A stretch of 64,000 nucleotides of DNA from Allodiplogaster sudhausi. Its lineage: Eukaryota; Nematoda; Chromadorea; Rhabditida; Diplogasteridae. Below are positions 39,301 through 50,894 of this stretch, in pieces. Under the pieces are notes generated by a model. It was given only the letters and a program-made list of their open reading frames with translations. It ran no database searches and was not told the origin of the DNA. Each line of letters starts with the position of its first letter. Positions within the stretch are counted from its first letter, which is position 1. The stretch spans positions 2,225,001 through 2,289,000 of the forward strand of contig CALZFC010000030.1 in assembly GCA_945643635.1 (NCBI GenBank). The letters run 5' to 3'. The position numbers were made by a program, and so were the translations under genes.

Positions 39301-42300
39301 TATTTTCGCTTACAGTACGAATAAAGTCGCGGTAGGACTATTAGCCTTTCAAAAATTATTTTCGCCTACAGTACGAATAAAGTCGCTATAGGACTTTTAG
39401 CCTTTCAAAAATTATTTTCGCCTACAGTACGAATAAAGTCGCGGCAGGAGCCTCAGCCTTTCAAATAATATTTTCCCAAATTCACTAAAATTTCAATTTT
39501 TTCCAAACACCTCCAAACTTCACCAACACCTTCCTTTTATTATACATTTACATAATAGCTACAGTATCCCGGTCAAAAGGGTCATTTTGGGTCGGTTGGG
39601 TCAATATGCTCCAAACGCCTCCAAACTTCACCAACACCTTCCTTTTAGTATACATTTACATAATAGTTACAGTATCCCGGTCCAAAGGGTCATTTTGGGT
39701 CGGTTGGGTCAACCTGCTCCAAAAGCCTCCAAACTTCACCAACACCTTCCTTTTAGTATACATTTACATAATAGTTACAGTATCCTGGTCAAAAGGGTCA
39801 TTTTGGATCGATTGGGTCAACATGTTCCAAACGCCTCCAAACTTCATCAACACCTTCCTTTTAGTACACATTTACATAATAGCTACAGTATCCCGGTCAA
39901 AAGGGTCATTTTGGGTCGATTGGGTCAAAGTGCTCTAAAAGCCTCCAAACATCAACAGCATGTATCTTTTAGTGTACATTTACATTATAGCTACAGTATC
40001 CCGTTAAAAAACCATTAAAACTCTAAAACTCTTTTGTTGTCTTCTAAACCTTAAACTCTTCAACTCCGCCTTACTTAGTTGAAGCTCTTTAACGTAGCCG
40101 TTCCTCTTAAACCCGCTAGCCCTAACTGAGACCCGGAAGCTCGCTAAAACTCTAAAAACTCCAAAACTCTTCTTAAGCTCTTTTAAGCTGTTTTCAAGTA
40201 GTTTCACCTTCGTTACCTCCGCTTCTACATCAACTTAGTTAACTAGTTACCTTTATGAGTCAAGTGTGGAAGTGTGTTTCCGACCTTTTTAGAATGGGCG
40301 AGAGAGTGGAGAGTGGCGAGAAAGCGCGAAAATTTACGAGATTCGTTGTGCCCGCGTAACGCAGACAACAGCAGAAAAGGCAAGAGACGCAGAGGAAGTC
40401 GAGAGCGTAGACAGTCGAGAGTGTCACTGAGCCTGTGATTCGCGAGAAAGTAAACACGTCACCAAGCCTGCGAGCGTAGGGAGAGAGGTGCCTCCACGAA
40501 ATGAAGTAGCGATCACGTCCGATCTTGCATCCTAGGCAATGTCGAGCGGCGACACTTAGGAGTTCAAACCCACATGTGTTCAATGTTTTCCCAACATGTT
40601 TTGCGCGTTTTATTTTACATAAAAAAATTCAACTTAGTTGACTACATAAATCAACTTAGTTGAGTATTGCGCGTTTTATTTTACATAAAAAATTCAACTT
40701 AGCTGACTAAATCAACTTAGTTGAGTAAAGTCAACTGTTAAGAATTTCGTGCTTTGAAAGCCATAAAAAATTTTCAAAAGAAAAAGAAGTTTTTAAGAAA
40801 AAGTGAAGTGTTTTTTAATAATCAGAAAAATAACAAAGTTTAGTTACCTTTATTTAGTCAACATTAGTCAAAGCCTACGAGTCGTTTTAATTAGCTGTTG
40901 CGCCGCTGTGACTACAGTACGAACAAAGTTGCGTCGGGAGCCCCAACATTTCAAGTGACTACAGTACGAATAAAGTCGCGTCGGGAGCCCCAGCATTTCA
41001 AGTGACTACGGTACGAACAAAGTCGTGTCTGGAGCCACAGCAGTTCAAGTGACTACAGTACGAACAAAGTCGCGGCGGGAGCTACAGCAGTTCAAGTGAC
41101 TATACTATAAGTCAACTTAGTTGACTGTCAACTGTTAAGAATTGCGTGTTTTGAAAGCCATAAAAAAATTTTAAAATAATTTTTTTTTGACAAAAGTGAA
41201 GTGTTTTTAATAATCAGAAAAAGTTTTGCAAAGTTTAGTTGTGCCCGCGTAACGCAGACAACAGCAGAAAAGGCAAGAGACGCAGAGGAAGTCGAGAGCG
41301 TAGACAGTCGAGAGTGTCACCGAGCCTGCGATTCGCGAGAAAGTAAACACGTCACCGAGCCTGCGAGCGTAGGGAGAGAGGTGCCTCCACGAAATGAAGT
41401 AGCGATCACGTCCGATCTGGCATCCTAGGCAATGTCGAGCGGCGACACTTAGGGGTTCAAACCCACATGTGGTCAACGTTTTCCCAACATGTTTTGCTCG
41501 TTTTATTTTACATAAAAAATTCAACTTAGTTGACTAAATCAACTTAGTTGAGTAAGTCAACTTAGTTGAGTAAGTCAACTTTGACTGTCAACTTAGTTGA
41601 CTGTCAACTGTTCAGAATTTCGTGTTTGCGCCGCTGTGACTACAGTACGAACAAAGTCGCGTCGGGAGTCACAGCAGTTCAAGTGACTACAGTATGAACA
41701 AAGTCGCGTCGGGAGTCACAGCAGTTCAAGTGACTACAGTATGAACAAAGTCGCGTCGGGAGTCACAGCAGTTCAAGTGACTACAGTATGAACAAAGTCG
41801 CGTCGGGAGTCACAGCAGTTCAAGTGACTACAGTATGAACAAAGTCGCGTCGGGAGTCACAGCAGTTCAAGTGACTACAGTATGAACAAAGTCGCGTCGG
41901 GAGTCACAGCAGTTCAAGTGACTACAGTACGAACAAAGTCGCGTCGGGAGTCGCAGCAGTTAAAGTGATTACAGTAGGAAAAAACTCGCGATGGGAGCAA
42001 TAGTTGTTCAAATTTAAATTTCCTTTTCATATTTTCAAAAGGAGTTTTTTAAAGCAAAATTCAAGTGTTTTTAATGATCAGAAAAAGTCTAACAAAGTTT
42101 AGTTTAGTCAACTTTAGTCAACTTAGTTAACTAGTTCCCCCTTGTTAGAGATTTAACGGCATACGACTAGAATCAATGGCATTTTTAGCAAGTCGGCAAT
42201 ACACATACACTACCGGTTACGATAACATTTTGGTCTCAAAGAGATGAGGACTTTTATGCGTTGGTTAATTTCAAATAAAATTTAAATAAAAAATTGATAA

Positions 42301-44837
42301 TACAAATATATACCTTCGTGTAGACATCCATCCACTCTTCGAGCCAGTCAAGGATCTTGACCTAAAAAAATAATTTGTATAATTTTAACAATGCTAGAAC
42401 ATACTGATATTAAACAGGGTCTGGTAAGAAAACCAACCCATTGTCCTTCGTTGTACTCGCTGCGATGGAACTTCTCAACGAGCTTGAGGCACCCCTATAA
42501 AAGAAACTGGACTTTTATCACTATTGCCATTTCATAATATTGTATGGCTGACAACAATATAATTCAATCAATTTTTCGTTGGATCGGGGCGATTTCGTAA
42601 TGGATATAGTTATAAATGGGCAGAAGATCAACTCCGTTGCGGGATACGACTCGTAGGGGATCCAGTAGATGGAGATGTGCCCACCACTTGCTCAATATCA
42701 ATAGCCCAATCCAACTTCCTCTTGATGTCATGTGAAAGGTCTCCTGTCCAACGCCTCAGATCCACACTCCTTACCCGATCTTGAAGGCTCACACCGAGCA
42801 TCGCACGCGCTATACTTCTTTGCGCAAGTTCAAGCCTCTCGTGTCCACTTCTCTCAAGACAGCACTCTGAACTATACAATACCATGATAGTAACCTAGTC
42901 TTCAAAGACCATTCGAAGCTTCTTCAGCCGAAACTTCTGAGCTGTCACATGTCATACATTCACGTAAAGCGAGATAATTCTATAACTGCGAGCCTTCATC
43001 AAGCGCCGAGAACAACATTCTGAGATAGATAAAGTGATAGAGACCATGACCAATCCGACTGGGCTGGATGTGTTGTGTTCAATGAGATCATTCATGGAGT
43101 GGTTGATTCTCAAACCGATCTCAGCTATGGCGTCGGTAATGTTGTGAGCATTTCAGAGTGCTGCGAATGAGAGAGTATGTTGAGCACGATATCGTCGCCG
43201 TACAGAAGCATTGCGGGATGACCACCGGCTATGCGGATATCCATCCCTTCCCAATAAATCCAGTCCAGACAACTTCTGAGAACATCATTGAAGAAAAGCG
43301 GATAGTCACCTTGTCAACTTTGTTATCATTAAAACCGACAAATGTGGTAGAGGATTGGTAGACTCGTCGTGATATTGATAAGCGTGGCATGGGTTCCTTG
43401 CTTAGCAAGCATATTTCAGCCAGTCTTCCACTCTACGCAGTCGAAAGTCTTACGACTGTCAACAAATGCGGTAGAGAGTGGTTGACTACTCCATGGAGTC
43501 CTCAACAATCTGTTTAGTCGAATGGATATGGTCGAATGGATATGGTTGGATATTGAGTAGCCTCTACGGAAACCAGCCTAAGAGGTCTCGTCAACCAGTA
43601 CTTCCATTGTAGATTGATGGAGTGAAATTGGCCGGAAGTTGATAACATGAGCCGGATCTCTCCTTGTTGAGAAGATTGACGAATCTTCGCCATTTTAATG
43701 GCAATAGGTTCAACATCAACCCGACCATTAATCAGGCGATAGATCAGAGGATGAACACTACCATCCGCTGTGTCACCACACTAGAACCCGTAGAACCATT
43801 CTATGAATGACATTCTAAGGTGGCTCTTGCCGTATGCTGTCCACATGCAAGATACTCAAGTTTGGCAAGTATTAGTTCATAGAAGAACCGTCTCACATTC
43901 CTCTCCGTCATACTCCGCGAGCAACGCGAAATCGTTATCATACATGAGTAGCCATTTAAGGCAATCCTCGTTCTCGCGTCAGGAATTCACATCCATTTGT
44001 CCATTCTGCACCACTTGAATAGCAATAAATTCCATGCACGTGGTATGTAGATGCAAAGTCCGTGTCCTAGCAAGCACTCGCGGATCTGTTATTCAAATAA
44101 ATAAAACAACAACAATAAAGGCTAACCGCCATGTCTTCCAAGACTATTTCAGAAGGCGGGTATGTGCCCTCCCAGCTCACCAGGTACTTGTTGCGGCCAG
44201 GTGTCTTGGAATCTACTGACTTGACCTTAAACAGCATAACCTAAATTTTCAATCTGCGCTTTTTTTCCTGAGAAAAGAAGGGATTAAAGAGTAATTAGTA
44301 AAACAATACCGCGTATTCTTCTTCCTCTTCCACTTGGCCGGAACTTGGCTTGGCGGCCTTGTTGCTCGATTCATCCTTCGATGGGGAGCTAGGGGGGCTC
44401 CCGAAGAACTTCCTACAAGGGAACAACAATTTTTTTAACATGAGCTACGATAACTGCAACGGAAAGAGAGTAAAAACGCAGTGTCATATTTCCTTATTTA
44501 AAAGGATAATTAAATTTAAGTAATTAACAAAACGAAAAAAAACAATGAGAGAATATTGCGACCATCCAGGATCGCCAGCCACGAAGAACTCCGTTTCGTC
44601 AAACGCATCATCGGCAGGGTTTGGCAAGCAGAGTGTCTCGACAGCGGGCTTCTAAAATAGCGCTACCCTTTCAACTTGTTTAAAACAGCGGGGTCACCTA
44701 TATTGCTTGAAGAGCATTTTCTTAACGGTTAGGAAGAAGAAGACATTAAAATTAAAATAAATCAAAACATAATCGCGAAAAAGTACCTTTCTTGGTCGTC
44801 CTCTCTTGCGCTTTGGAGGAACGTACTTCTTTGGCAT
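27337..44837 (-). CDS. HP1-like chromodomain protein with AT-hook N terminus
   Basis: Likely a chromatin protein that reads methylated histone tails. Exons: 44837-44787, 44651-44563, 44412-44310, 44240-44127, 42494-42438, 42361-42314, 27949-27803, 27595-27524, 27381-27337 (TAA); 241 aa, all phases consistent. N terminus PPKRKRGRPRK has the GRP core of an AT-hook. Residues about 76-135 form a chromodomain: acidic EEEEEYAV, then KYLVSWEGTYPPSE and CLKLVEKFH. Tyr/Trp/Tyr positions of the methyl-lysine cage are present, but the family's NTWEP is EIVLEDM. Residues about 177-236 look like a divergent chromoshadow domain ending YYEQFR (compare FYEERL in HP1), about four residues short before that motif. 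The exon ending at 27803 needs a GC donor. Intron 6 is 14.4 kb of satellite. HP1-like is an inference from domain order; the chromodomain is the firm part. Confidence 0.72.
27612..27748. repeat. TACAGTA minisatellite, about 27-bp unit x6
   Basis: Tandem AGTTACAGTAGGAAAATG-type units with A/T-rich linkers, in the HP1-like intron 27596-27802. The last two units read CTACAGTATG. Confidence 0.9.
28220..28320 (+). repeat. B-box-bearing SINE-like fragment, copy 1
   Basis: Contains GTAGCGATCTCGTCCGATCT and then CACTTAGGGGTTCGAATCCA. The latter resembles a Pol III B box. Related copies lie at about 40495-40590 and 41390-41480. No complete tRNA fold can be drawn. Confidence 0.4.
28360..28700. repeat. 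Diverged copies of the 108-bp CTACAGTATCCCGG repeat
   Basis: Three to four units with the order CTACAGTATCCCGGTCAAAA, GGGTCCGTTGGGTCAACGTG, CTCCAAACGCTTCCAAACTT. They are more diverged than the copies in the main array. Confidence 0.85.
30284..31780. mobile_element. Long-TIR DNA transposon carrying a gene-like fragment
   Basis: The ends are inverted copies starting CCAGGGAATGGTCAGAAACC; homology runs about 500 bp inward on each side (30284-30790 and 31275-31780). The insertion interrupts a 122-bp satellite unit. The target TGA is duplicated on both sides (30281-30283 and 31781-31783), exactly as predicted from uninterrupted units (CTAACTGAGACCC). The arms contain GGCCTAGTGGATAG and GAGTTCGATACCCC, resembling A and B boxes. 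No transposase was seen, so it is non-autonomous. The superfamily is unsure; a 3-bp target duplication fits CACTA or PIF/Harbinger-type elements. Confidence 0.85.
30860..31070 (+). pseudogene. Captured coding fragment inside the transposon
   Basis: The frame from about 30862 reads MKEEGEADLQMVFILDFPL, then KKVYRWS, a TAG stop, THKSHKKITIDGPGLVQKAD and DFVKEFNEAM before TAA. Composition and codon use look like a host exon rather than transposon arm. A single in-frame stop splits it. The protein family was not recognised. Confidence 0.5.
40254..41635. repeat. Second satellite segment with about 890-bp duplication
   Basis: The block starting GTGCCCGCGTAACGCAGACA occurs at about 40348 and 41240, each followed by GAGCGTAGACAGTCGAGAGT and a SINE-like B-box piece. 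Between them lie four units of GTGACTACAGTACGAACAAA (40910-41100). Short runs of TCAACTTAGTTGA alternate through the segment. Confidence 0.85.
41636..41990. repeat. 47-bp TACAGTA tandem array, about 7.5 units
   Basis: The unit starts GTGACTACAGTATGAACAAA and ends GAGTCACAGCAGTTCAA. Copies at 41683-41900 are almost identical, while the last unit is diverged. Confidence 0.95.
42600..43720 (-). mobile_element. Dead LINE (non-LTR reverse transcriptase) relic
   Basis: In HP1-like intron 4 (42495-44126). The minus strand carries, in RT order but in shifting frames: VINFRPISL, then AGFRRGYSISNHIHS, AFVDSRKTFDCVEW (motif A Asp), LLYGDDIVL (catalytic motif), and a C-terminal piece ERLELAQRSIARAMLGVSLQ followed by DRVRSVDLRRWTGDL. 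That tail is typical of animal LINE RT proteins. Stops and frameshifts separate every block, so it is inactive. The 5' end and any poly(A)-like tail were not located. Confidence 0.85.
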
Positions 44838-46179
44838 CTAACCTGAAAGAAAACCAATTGGTGATGTAAAAAAAAATAAAACGCAGAATTCTACATTAAA
44901 TTAAACATGGCTATGTTAAAATATGGTTAGTAAAAAGCGAAACAAGCGGAGTAAACAAAACTAGTTAAAATTGGATAGATCGAGCGTTCGAGTAAATAAA
45001 AATTAAGGAAAACAAGAAAAAGGCAGAATAGATGTAAGCCGTGATACCATGAGCAGCCGCAAAAACTAAACAATGAAGGGAACAATGACGAGTCCTTCCT
45101 TTTAGTGTTGTTTGAACCATATGATGTTGTTTCGAAAATCTCGGTGATTGCGATTTCAAAAGAACTGAAGCACACCAAAAATATCCTGTATTGTTTGCAT
45201 TCATCATTTAGGGCCTTGCTTATCCTTTTTTTTTGCCGTGCCGGACTTTGTTTATATTTTTGCTTTCAATGATTGTTCATTATCCTCGTCAGAGTGTATA
45301 CTTTCAGCGATCGCTTGGCTGCTCTTGAAACGCTCGCATTTCGCTTCCTCACAACTCTTTCATTTTCTCTGCTTCTCTCTCTTCCGTCCTATTCTCTCAT
45401 TTGTCTGTGCAATCTCGTCCGTTGACCTTTGCATATAAGAGAACTCTGCTGCACATAAGAGTTCAAAACCCTCCTTTCCTTCCTTCTTGTCTCTTCGGCT
45501 TAGATTTAAAGGAGTTGAGACTTGCAAAAGAGATCGTTTCAGCGCCGCTTCTAGACGTCAACATCTGTTTCTATTTTCCTCCTTTCCTATGTCTCTTTCT
45601 CGCTGCGCCCAATTAATCCGCTCCATTTCTCAATGCCTCAATTTCAATATCATCCTTTTAGAGCTTTCGTCGTCTTCTTTTTTTTAGTACCTTTTTTCCG
45701 ATGACTCACAACGAATATTCTCTTGGGCGCCCTCAAACCAACCAGCCAGCCAAGACACGCCCCAGTTGCCTTGGTTTACCCAGTCTCTACATCTCTGCAT
45801 CTCTATTTCTCCTTCGCTTCCTCAGTCTTTCTCCCCATTTCTCATGCTCCCTCCTGCTCTGCCCTGCAATAAAAGGCTCCTTTTTAGCCAAAGTGTAAGT
45901 AGAATCCTCATGTATGTTCCCCTTGCATCTGCCTCTGCTTTCCTGTTGCAATCTCTGCTGTCATTCTCGATTTCGTAGCGGTCGAAAGCGTTCTAGAAAG
46001 CGTTAGCGCTTTTGAATCGCTGTGAATGCTATTTATAGTAATTATTGATAATCAATATAATAATATGTGTATTAATTATCAATAATTATTATAATTATCG
46101 TTTACTCCTTGTGTAATAAACTTGTAAACTTCTAAATGTAATAATAATAATAACTATATAAATATTTAAAGCCAGAATC
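44838..46179. promoter_or_regulatory. Divergent promoter region, HP1-like and DUF4139 genes
   Basis: 1.34 kb between the two start codons, which point away from each other. No TATA box is clear. The stretch 45360-45960 is pyrimidine-rich on the plus strand. GTTCTAGAA at about 45989 resembles a two-unit heat-shock element. A 13-bp inverted repeat lies at 46039-46051 and 46076-46088. Regulatory roles are inference. Confidence 0.4.
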
Positions 46180-46946
46180 ATGGCGGACATCGTGAAGACT
46201 CACTCGTTCGAGTGCAACGCTCTCCCGATCGAGAAGGTTGTCGTCTTCTCCGATCGTGCCGAAGTGCGCCGCGTCTTCTCTGTCAACCTCGACCAGGGAC
46301 TCAATCAAGTCGATGTTCAGGTTTGCCGTTTTTATTTAATTTAAATTAATTTTTATTTTGTTTTGTTTTCATCTTACAAAGAAACGCATTTCGCTTCTAT
46401 CGTTGCCATAAAAAAGCAGTCTAGAATTGCCTATATTTCATAAAGGAGCAGTGCTGAACAAGGTCGGTGCATGCTCAATGTTGAAACCCCCCGGCCTACC
46501 CAAAAACTTACTGAACCACCCGGCCTGATCGGAAAAAAGTTACTTTTTGCCTGCAAACTGGCATTGTCTCCCAATAAACGTGATTTTTGACACCAAATAA
46601 AGGGCATTTTTCGCTTTGTTCCCCTTAACGGCCTTGAGTCATGCACTGGTTATATTATTTTAAAAGAAACTACAGGTGAGACTACACAGATATCTCGCAC
46701 CTTGTTCAGCAGTGTAAAGGAGTAATGTTATAAACGAAAATAAATGCATGTTGAAGAGTTGTAGAATTTGTTCTCTTGACATGTCTATGACTCATGTTCT
46801 CTTGAGTGGTTCTTCACATCCACACACAGAGTTGTGTGTTTCCTCGCAACCGAGATATTCTTTTGAACTTTCTTTCCCTCGCTCTCGCTCTCTCTCTCTC
46901 TTCTCTCTCTTCTCTCTCTCTCTCTCCCACACACGCACGCTCCTCC

Positions 46947-46992
<46 letters not shown>

Positions 46993-48178
46993 GCCCCTCT
47001 CTCCCTCCGCTTGCTCTCTTCCAAACCAGCCAAAAGTGCTTTTTGCAAAATTTATTGCACGACTCGCTGCGCGTTGCCTTGGCAATTTGAAGCGATTGCA
47101 AAGAAATTCTTCCGACTTGCCAAGCATTTTCCGTCTAGTACGACACCTAACTTTTATGTGGGCTACAATGTTGCACTGTACACAGCATTACAGAACTCGT
47201 TTGTATTGCCCAAGTTAAGGAAAGTATGACATACATGTATACTTCGTATATCGATCAGCATTTGAAAGTATTCTATTACTATGGTATAAAGGCTACTGTA
47301 ATGCAACAGTGAATTAAATTTTTAAAAATTATGCATATAAATAAAGAGATTTGTTTACAAAAAGAAAAAAAGTAAATCTTCCAGAATGTCACTCATTCTG
47401 TGCTCGACTCCTCAGTCGGCGTCACGGGCCAAGGCGCCGCCGTCATCGTGGAGGTCCAAGTGAAAGACCGCCAGATCTGCGCCGGCGAATCGGACTCTGC
47501 TCGGGTGGCGCAACTCCGCGCCGCAGTCGACGACGCGAAGGCGGCGCTCGCAGTGGCCACCGACAGGAAGAATGTCTTGGCATTCAGGCTCAAGGCACTC
47601 GACGAATGCGTCAACCAGGTTTTTTTTTAATTAACTGTGGTTTTTTTTTATTCATAGATTATTTATATTTAGTAAAATATTCTGAAAATTCTTGATGACT
47701 GCGTCAACCCAGCGAGGCTTTAGTTTTTTTTTTTTGCAAAAGTTTATAACGCTTCTATTCATCATAACTGTTTACGTACATTTCTTTATTCACTTCTTTA
47801 AAAAGATATATGTTAGTAGAAATGCCGAAGTATTCGTAAACCAGGTTATATGTGGTTAAAAAAAATTATGTAGAAATATATTCTGGCTAAAATATTTTGA
47901 TCATTTACAAAGTATACTGTAATACGTATAGAAGGTAAAGAAGCTAGAAGATATGATTACAATTCTATCAGATGGGCCAGTCCGCAGTGAAGACCGGCAA
48001 GCCAGAGCAGCCCTTCGCCGTCAACGAGAATTCCCTCCAGGCCATCACGGATCTCTTCTCGTTCCACGAGAAACAATCCCTGCAGGTAACATCACTTTTC
48101 CATTCCCAATTAACTGGTCTCGCCATTTCTTTATGTCTTCCCTCTTTTTTTCTTAACTTTTCTCTTTCACTCTCTCTC

Positions 48179-48209
<31 letters not shown>

Positions 48210-49429
48210 ATCTTCTCTGCAGACTCGTGAAGCTCTCCGTGCTGCAGACAAGGAAGTCGAAAAAGCCTCGGAGAAGCTGAACGTTGCTGAAAACGAGCTT
48301 CACAACGCGCAATTCGGCCCGAATAACAAGTGAGGTTTTTTCATATTATCTAATACTTATTGATCATCCTCGAGATATCTGTGTAGTCTCACCTGTAGTT
48401 TCTTTTAAAATAATATAAATGAACAAATTTATAAAAAAAATAACGTATAAAACAGGTAAAAAAGAGCATAAATAAATAATATATAAGTAATTATATAAAT
48501 TCCATTTTACTCGTTGCCACTTCCTTTGCCAGGTCGGTCAGCTTCCTTCTCGAGAGCGCAGAGGGCGGCCAAGTCGACGTGACACTGTCCTACCAGACAT
48601 GGAACGCGTCGTGGCAGCCATTCTACGACGTGAGAGTCGACACGCAGAACGAGAAGAAGATGGAGGTACGGTAATTGGTTGACTACGGTATTTTGCCCCA
48701 ACGGAATCTACCCCAGGCTCCCGATTCTATATTATTATTATTATGCAGGCAACGAGTTATATCGATCTAAACACAAACTTCTTTTCCTTCTTACATCACC
48801 GAATGAAATCTTGTTTATCCCGCTTTCTATTTTAAAGTAGTGTCCTACCATAACCCTTGTTTAGCCTTGTCTAAAAAAGTGCCCTACCGTAACCCACCCA
48901 CCATCGCCTACAGTAACCAAACCAGAGCGCTGTGCAGGTTGCGTACCAGGCGAATGTGCAGCAGAGCAGCGGTGAGGACTGGGAGGGCGGCCAGCTGATC
49001 CTCTCGACTGCCCAGCCCTGTATGGGCTGCGCCATCCCCGAGCTGGGCACCCTCGACGTCGCCTTCTACGTCCCGCCACCACCACCACAAATCATTGCTT
49101 ACGGCGGCGGAGGTTACGCTCAAGAGTGAGTTTATTTTTTTTATACTTTTTAAATAACATTGCAGAACAAAAATAAAAACAAAAAAGGGCAAAATTTGCA
49201 ATGAAAAGCTGAGAAAAAAATGGAGATATAACGATATTCATGTTTATGTCCTAATAGCAATGTTAGTTTCAAAAGGCAACGAATGATGCGTTGTGCTGAT
49301 ATGGCCGAAATGTGCAGTGCGGCTCCGAAGATGATCAACGCTGTTAGTTTAAAAAAAAAATCATTTTGCTGACATTTTCGATTTGAAAGAGAACCATAAA
49401 GTTACCACTGATATTGTAGCGACAAAGTC

Positions 49430-49480
<51 letters not shown>

Positions 49481-50532
49481 CTTTCGTAAGTTCTCCATCT
49501 CTCTCGCCCCTCTATATGTTTTAATAAGATATTTTGTTTAATTTATAAGGAAGAGGCTGTCCATTGAGCTTAAAATCTACCGTACTTTGCTGCCCGCTTC
49601 TATATTGCTACATGATCTTTTCCTGAGGATTACGGTAGCCTCTTAAAATATTCTTCCTTTTCAGACAATGGCCGTCTCGCAGCAAGCGCTCTCCACCGAA
49701 TTCCTGATCACTCGTCCGGTTGCCATCCCCTCCGATGGCGCCAACCACAAGGTTGCTCTCTTTCCTTATTTTATTTACGTCATTATTTTACTCAGTTTTT
49801 CTTTCCTTCAGTTCAGTTGGTATTGGACAAAATATCAATAAATAAATAATATTCTTCAAATTACAGTACCCAAAGTGAAATGAATGAATAATACCCCTCA
49901 AATTTCCGGTTTCTAAAATGAAATAAATAATACCCCTCAAATTACAGTCCCCTTCGCAGGTGACGATCGGCGAAGTGTGCCTGTCGCCCGAGCTGGTGCA
50001 CGAGACAGTGCCGGGGAAGACGCCGTCGGTGTTCCTGACGGCGTCGGCCATCAACACTTCTGCCCTGGCACTCCTGGCCGGGCCGGCCGCCATTTACTTG
50101 GACGGCGCCTTCGTGGCCCGCTCCGAGTTGAAGGCAGTCTCCCCCGGAGAGAGATTCTCCTCTTCCCTCGGAGTCGACTCTGCCGTCAAGATTGAGTACA
50201 AACCCGCTCATCGATTCAATAACCAGGTTAGAGAGGAGGGAGGGGGAGTGGGGAGAGAGAGAGAGGTGGGGGGAGAGATAGAGCTAAAGAGAGTTGGTAG
50301 GGAGACAAAGAGATTAGAGAAAAAGAGAGAGAGAGAGAAGATACAATTCTCTACTGTTAAGGCGGGCATGATCAACAAGACGAATTCACTGGTGCACGAG
50401 CAGAAGATCGTGGTGAAGAACATGAAGAGCGACGACATTCTTCTGACCCTCCGCGAGCACATTCCGAGATCAACCGACGAGAAGATTAAGCTCAAGATCA
50501 TCAGCCCCGATTCGGTTTGTTACTTCTCTCTC

Positions 50533-50576
<44 letters not shown>

Positions 50577-50850
50577 ACTCTCTTTCGCTCTCTTTGCTCG
50601 CTCTCTACTTTCCTCTCTCTATCTGTCTCTTCTCTCTCTTTCTCTCTTCGCTACTCTCTATCTCTCTTTTCTCGCTCTCTTTCTCCCTCCCTCTCTCTAT
50701 CTGCTTCTTCCCTCTTTTTCTCTCTTTGTCTCTCTCTGTCTCTCTCTCTCCTCTCTCACTCTCTCCGTCTCTTTGCTCGCCCTCTTTCTATCTGTCTCTT
50801 CTCTCTCCCTCCCTCTCTCCTCCCTCTCTCCTCTTTCTCTCTCTCTTTCC

Positions 50851-50894
<44 letters not shown>

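Larger units (their letters stand above)
28865..40253. repeat. Higher-order satellite array, six units of 1.5-1.9 kb
   Basis: Unit starts (TCCTCCAAATAGCAATAACT) fall at about 28865, 31902, 33672, 35334, 37188 and 38962. Each unit has a unique 230-bp head, a C-homopolymer followed by a second short C run, four copies of a 56-bp repeat (GCCTACAGTACGAATAAAGT...), three to eight copies of a 108-bp repeat, one to six copies of a 122-bp repeat (GAGACCCGGAAGCTCGCTAA...), and a tail ending AACTTAGTTAACTAG. Unit length varies by internal copy number only, and units are nearly identical, so homogenisation is recent. The first unit carries a 1497-bp transposon insertion. The whole array lies in intron 6 of the HP1-like gene. 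Confidence 0.95.

Noticed and set aside
41636..41990. Possible CRISPR-like direct repeats
   Set aside because: Eukaryotic minisatellite. Units are contiguous with no unique spacers.
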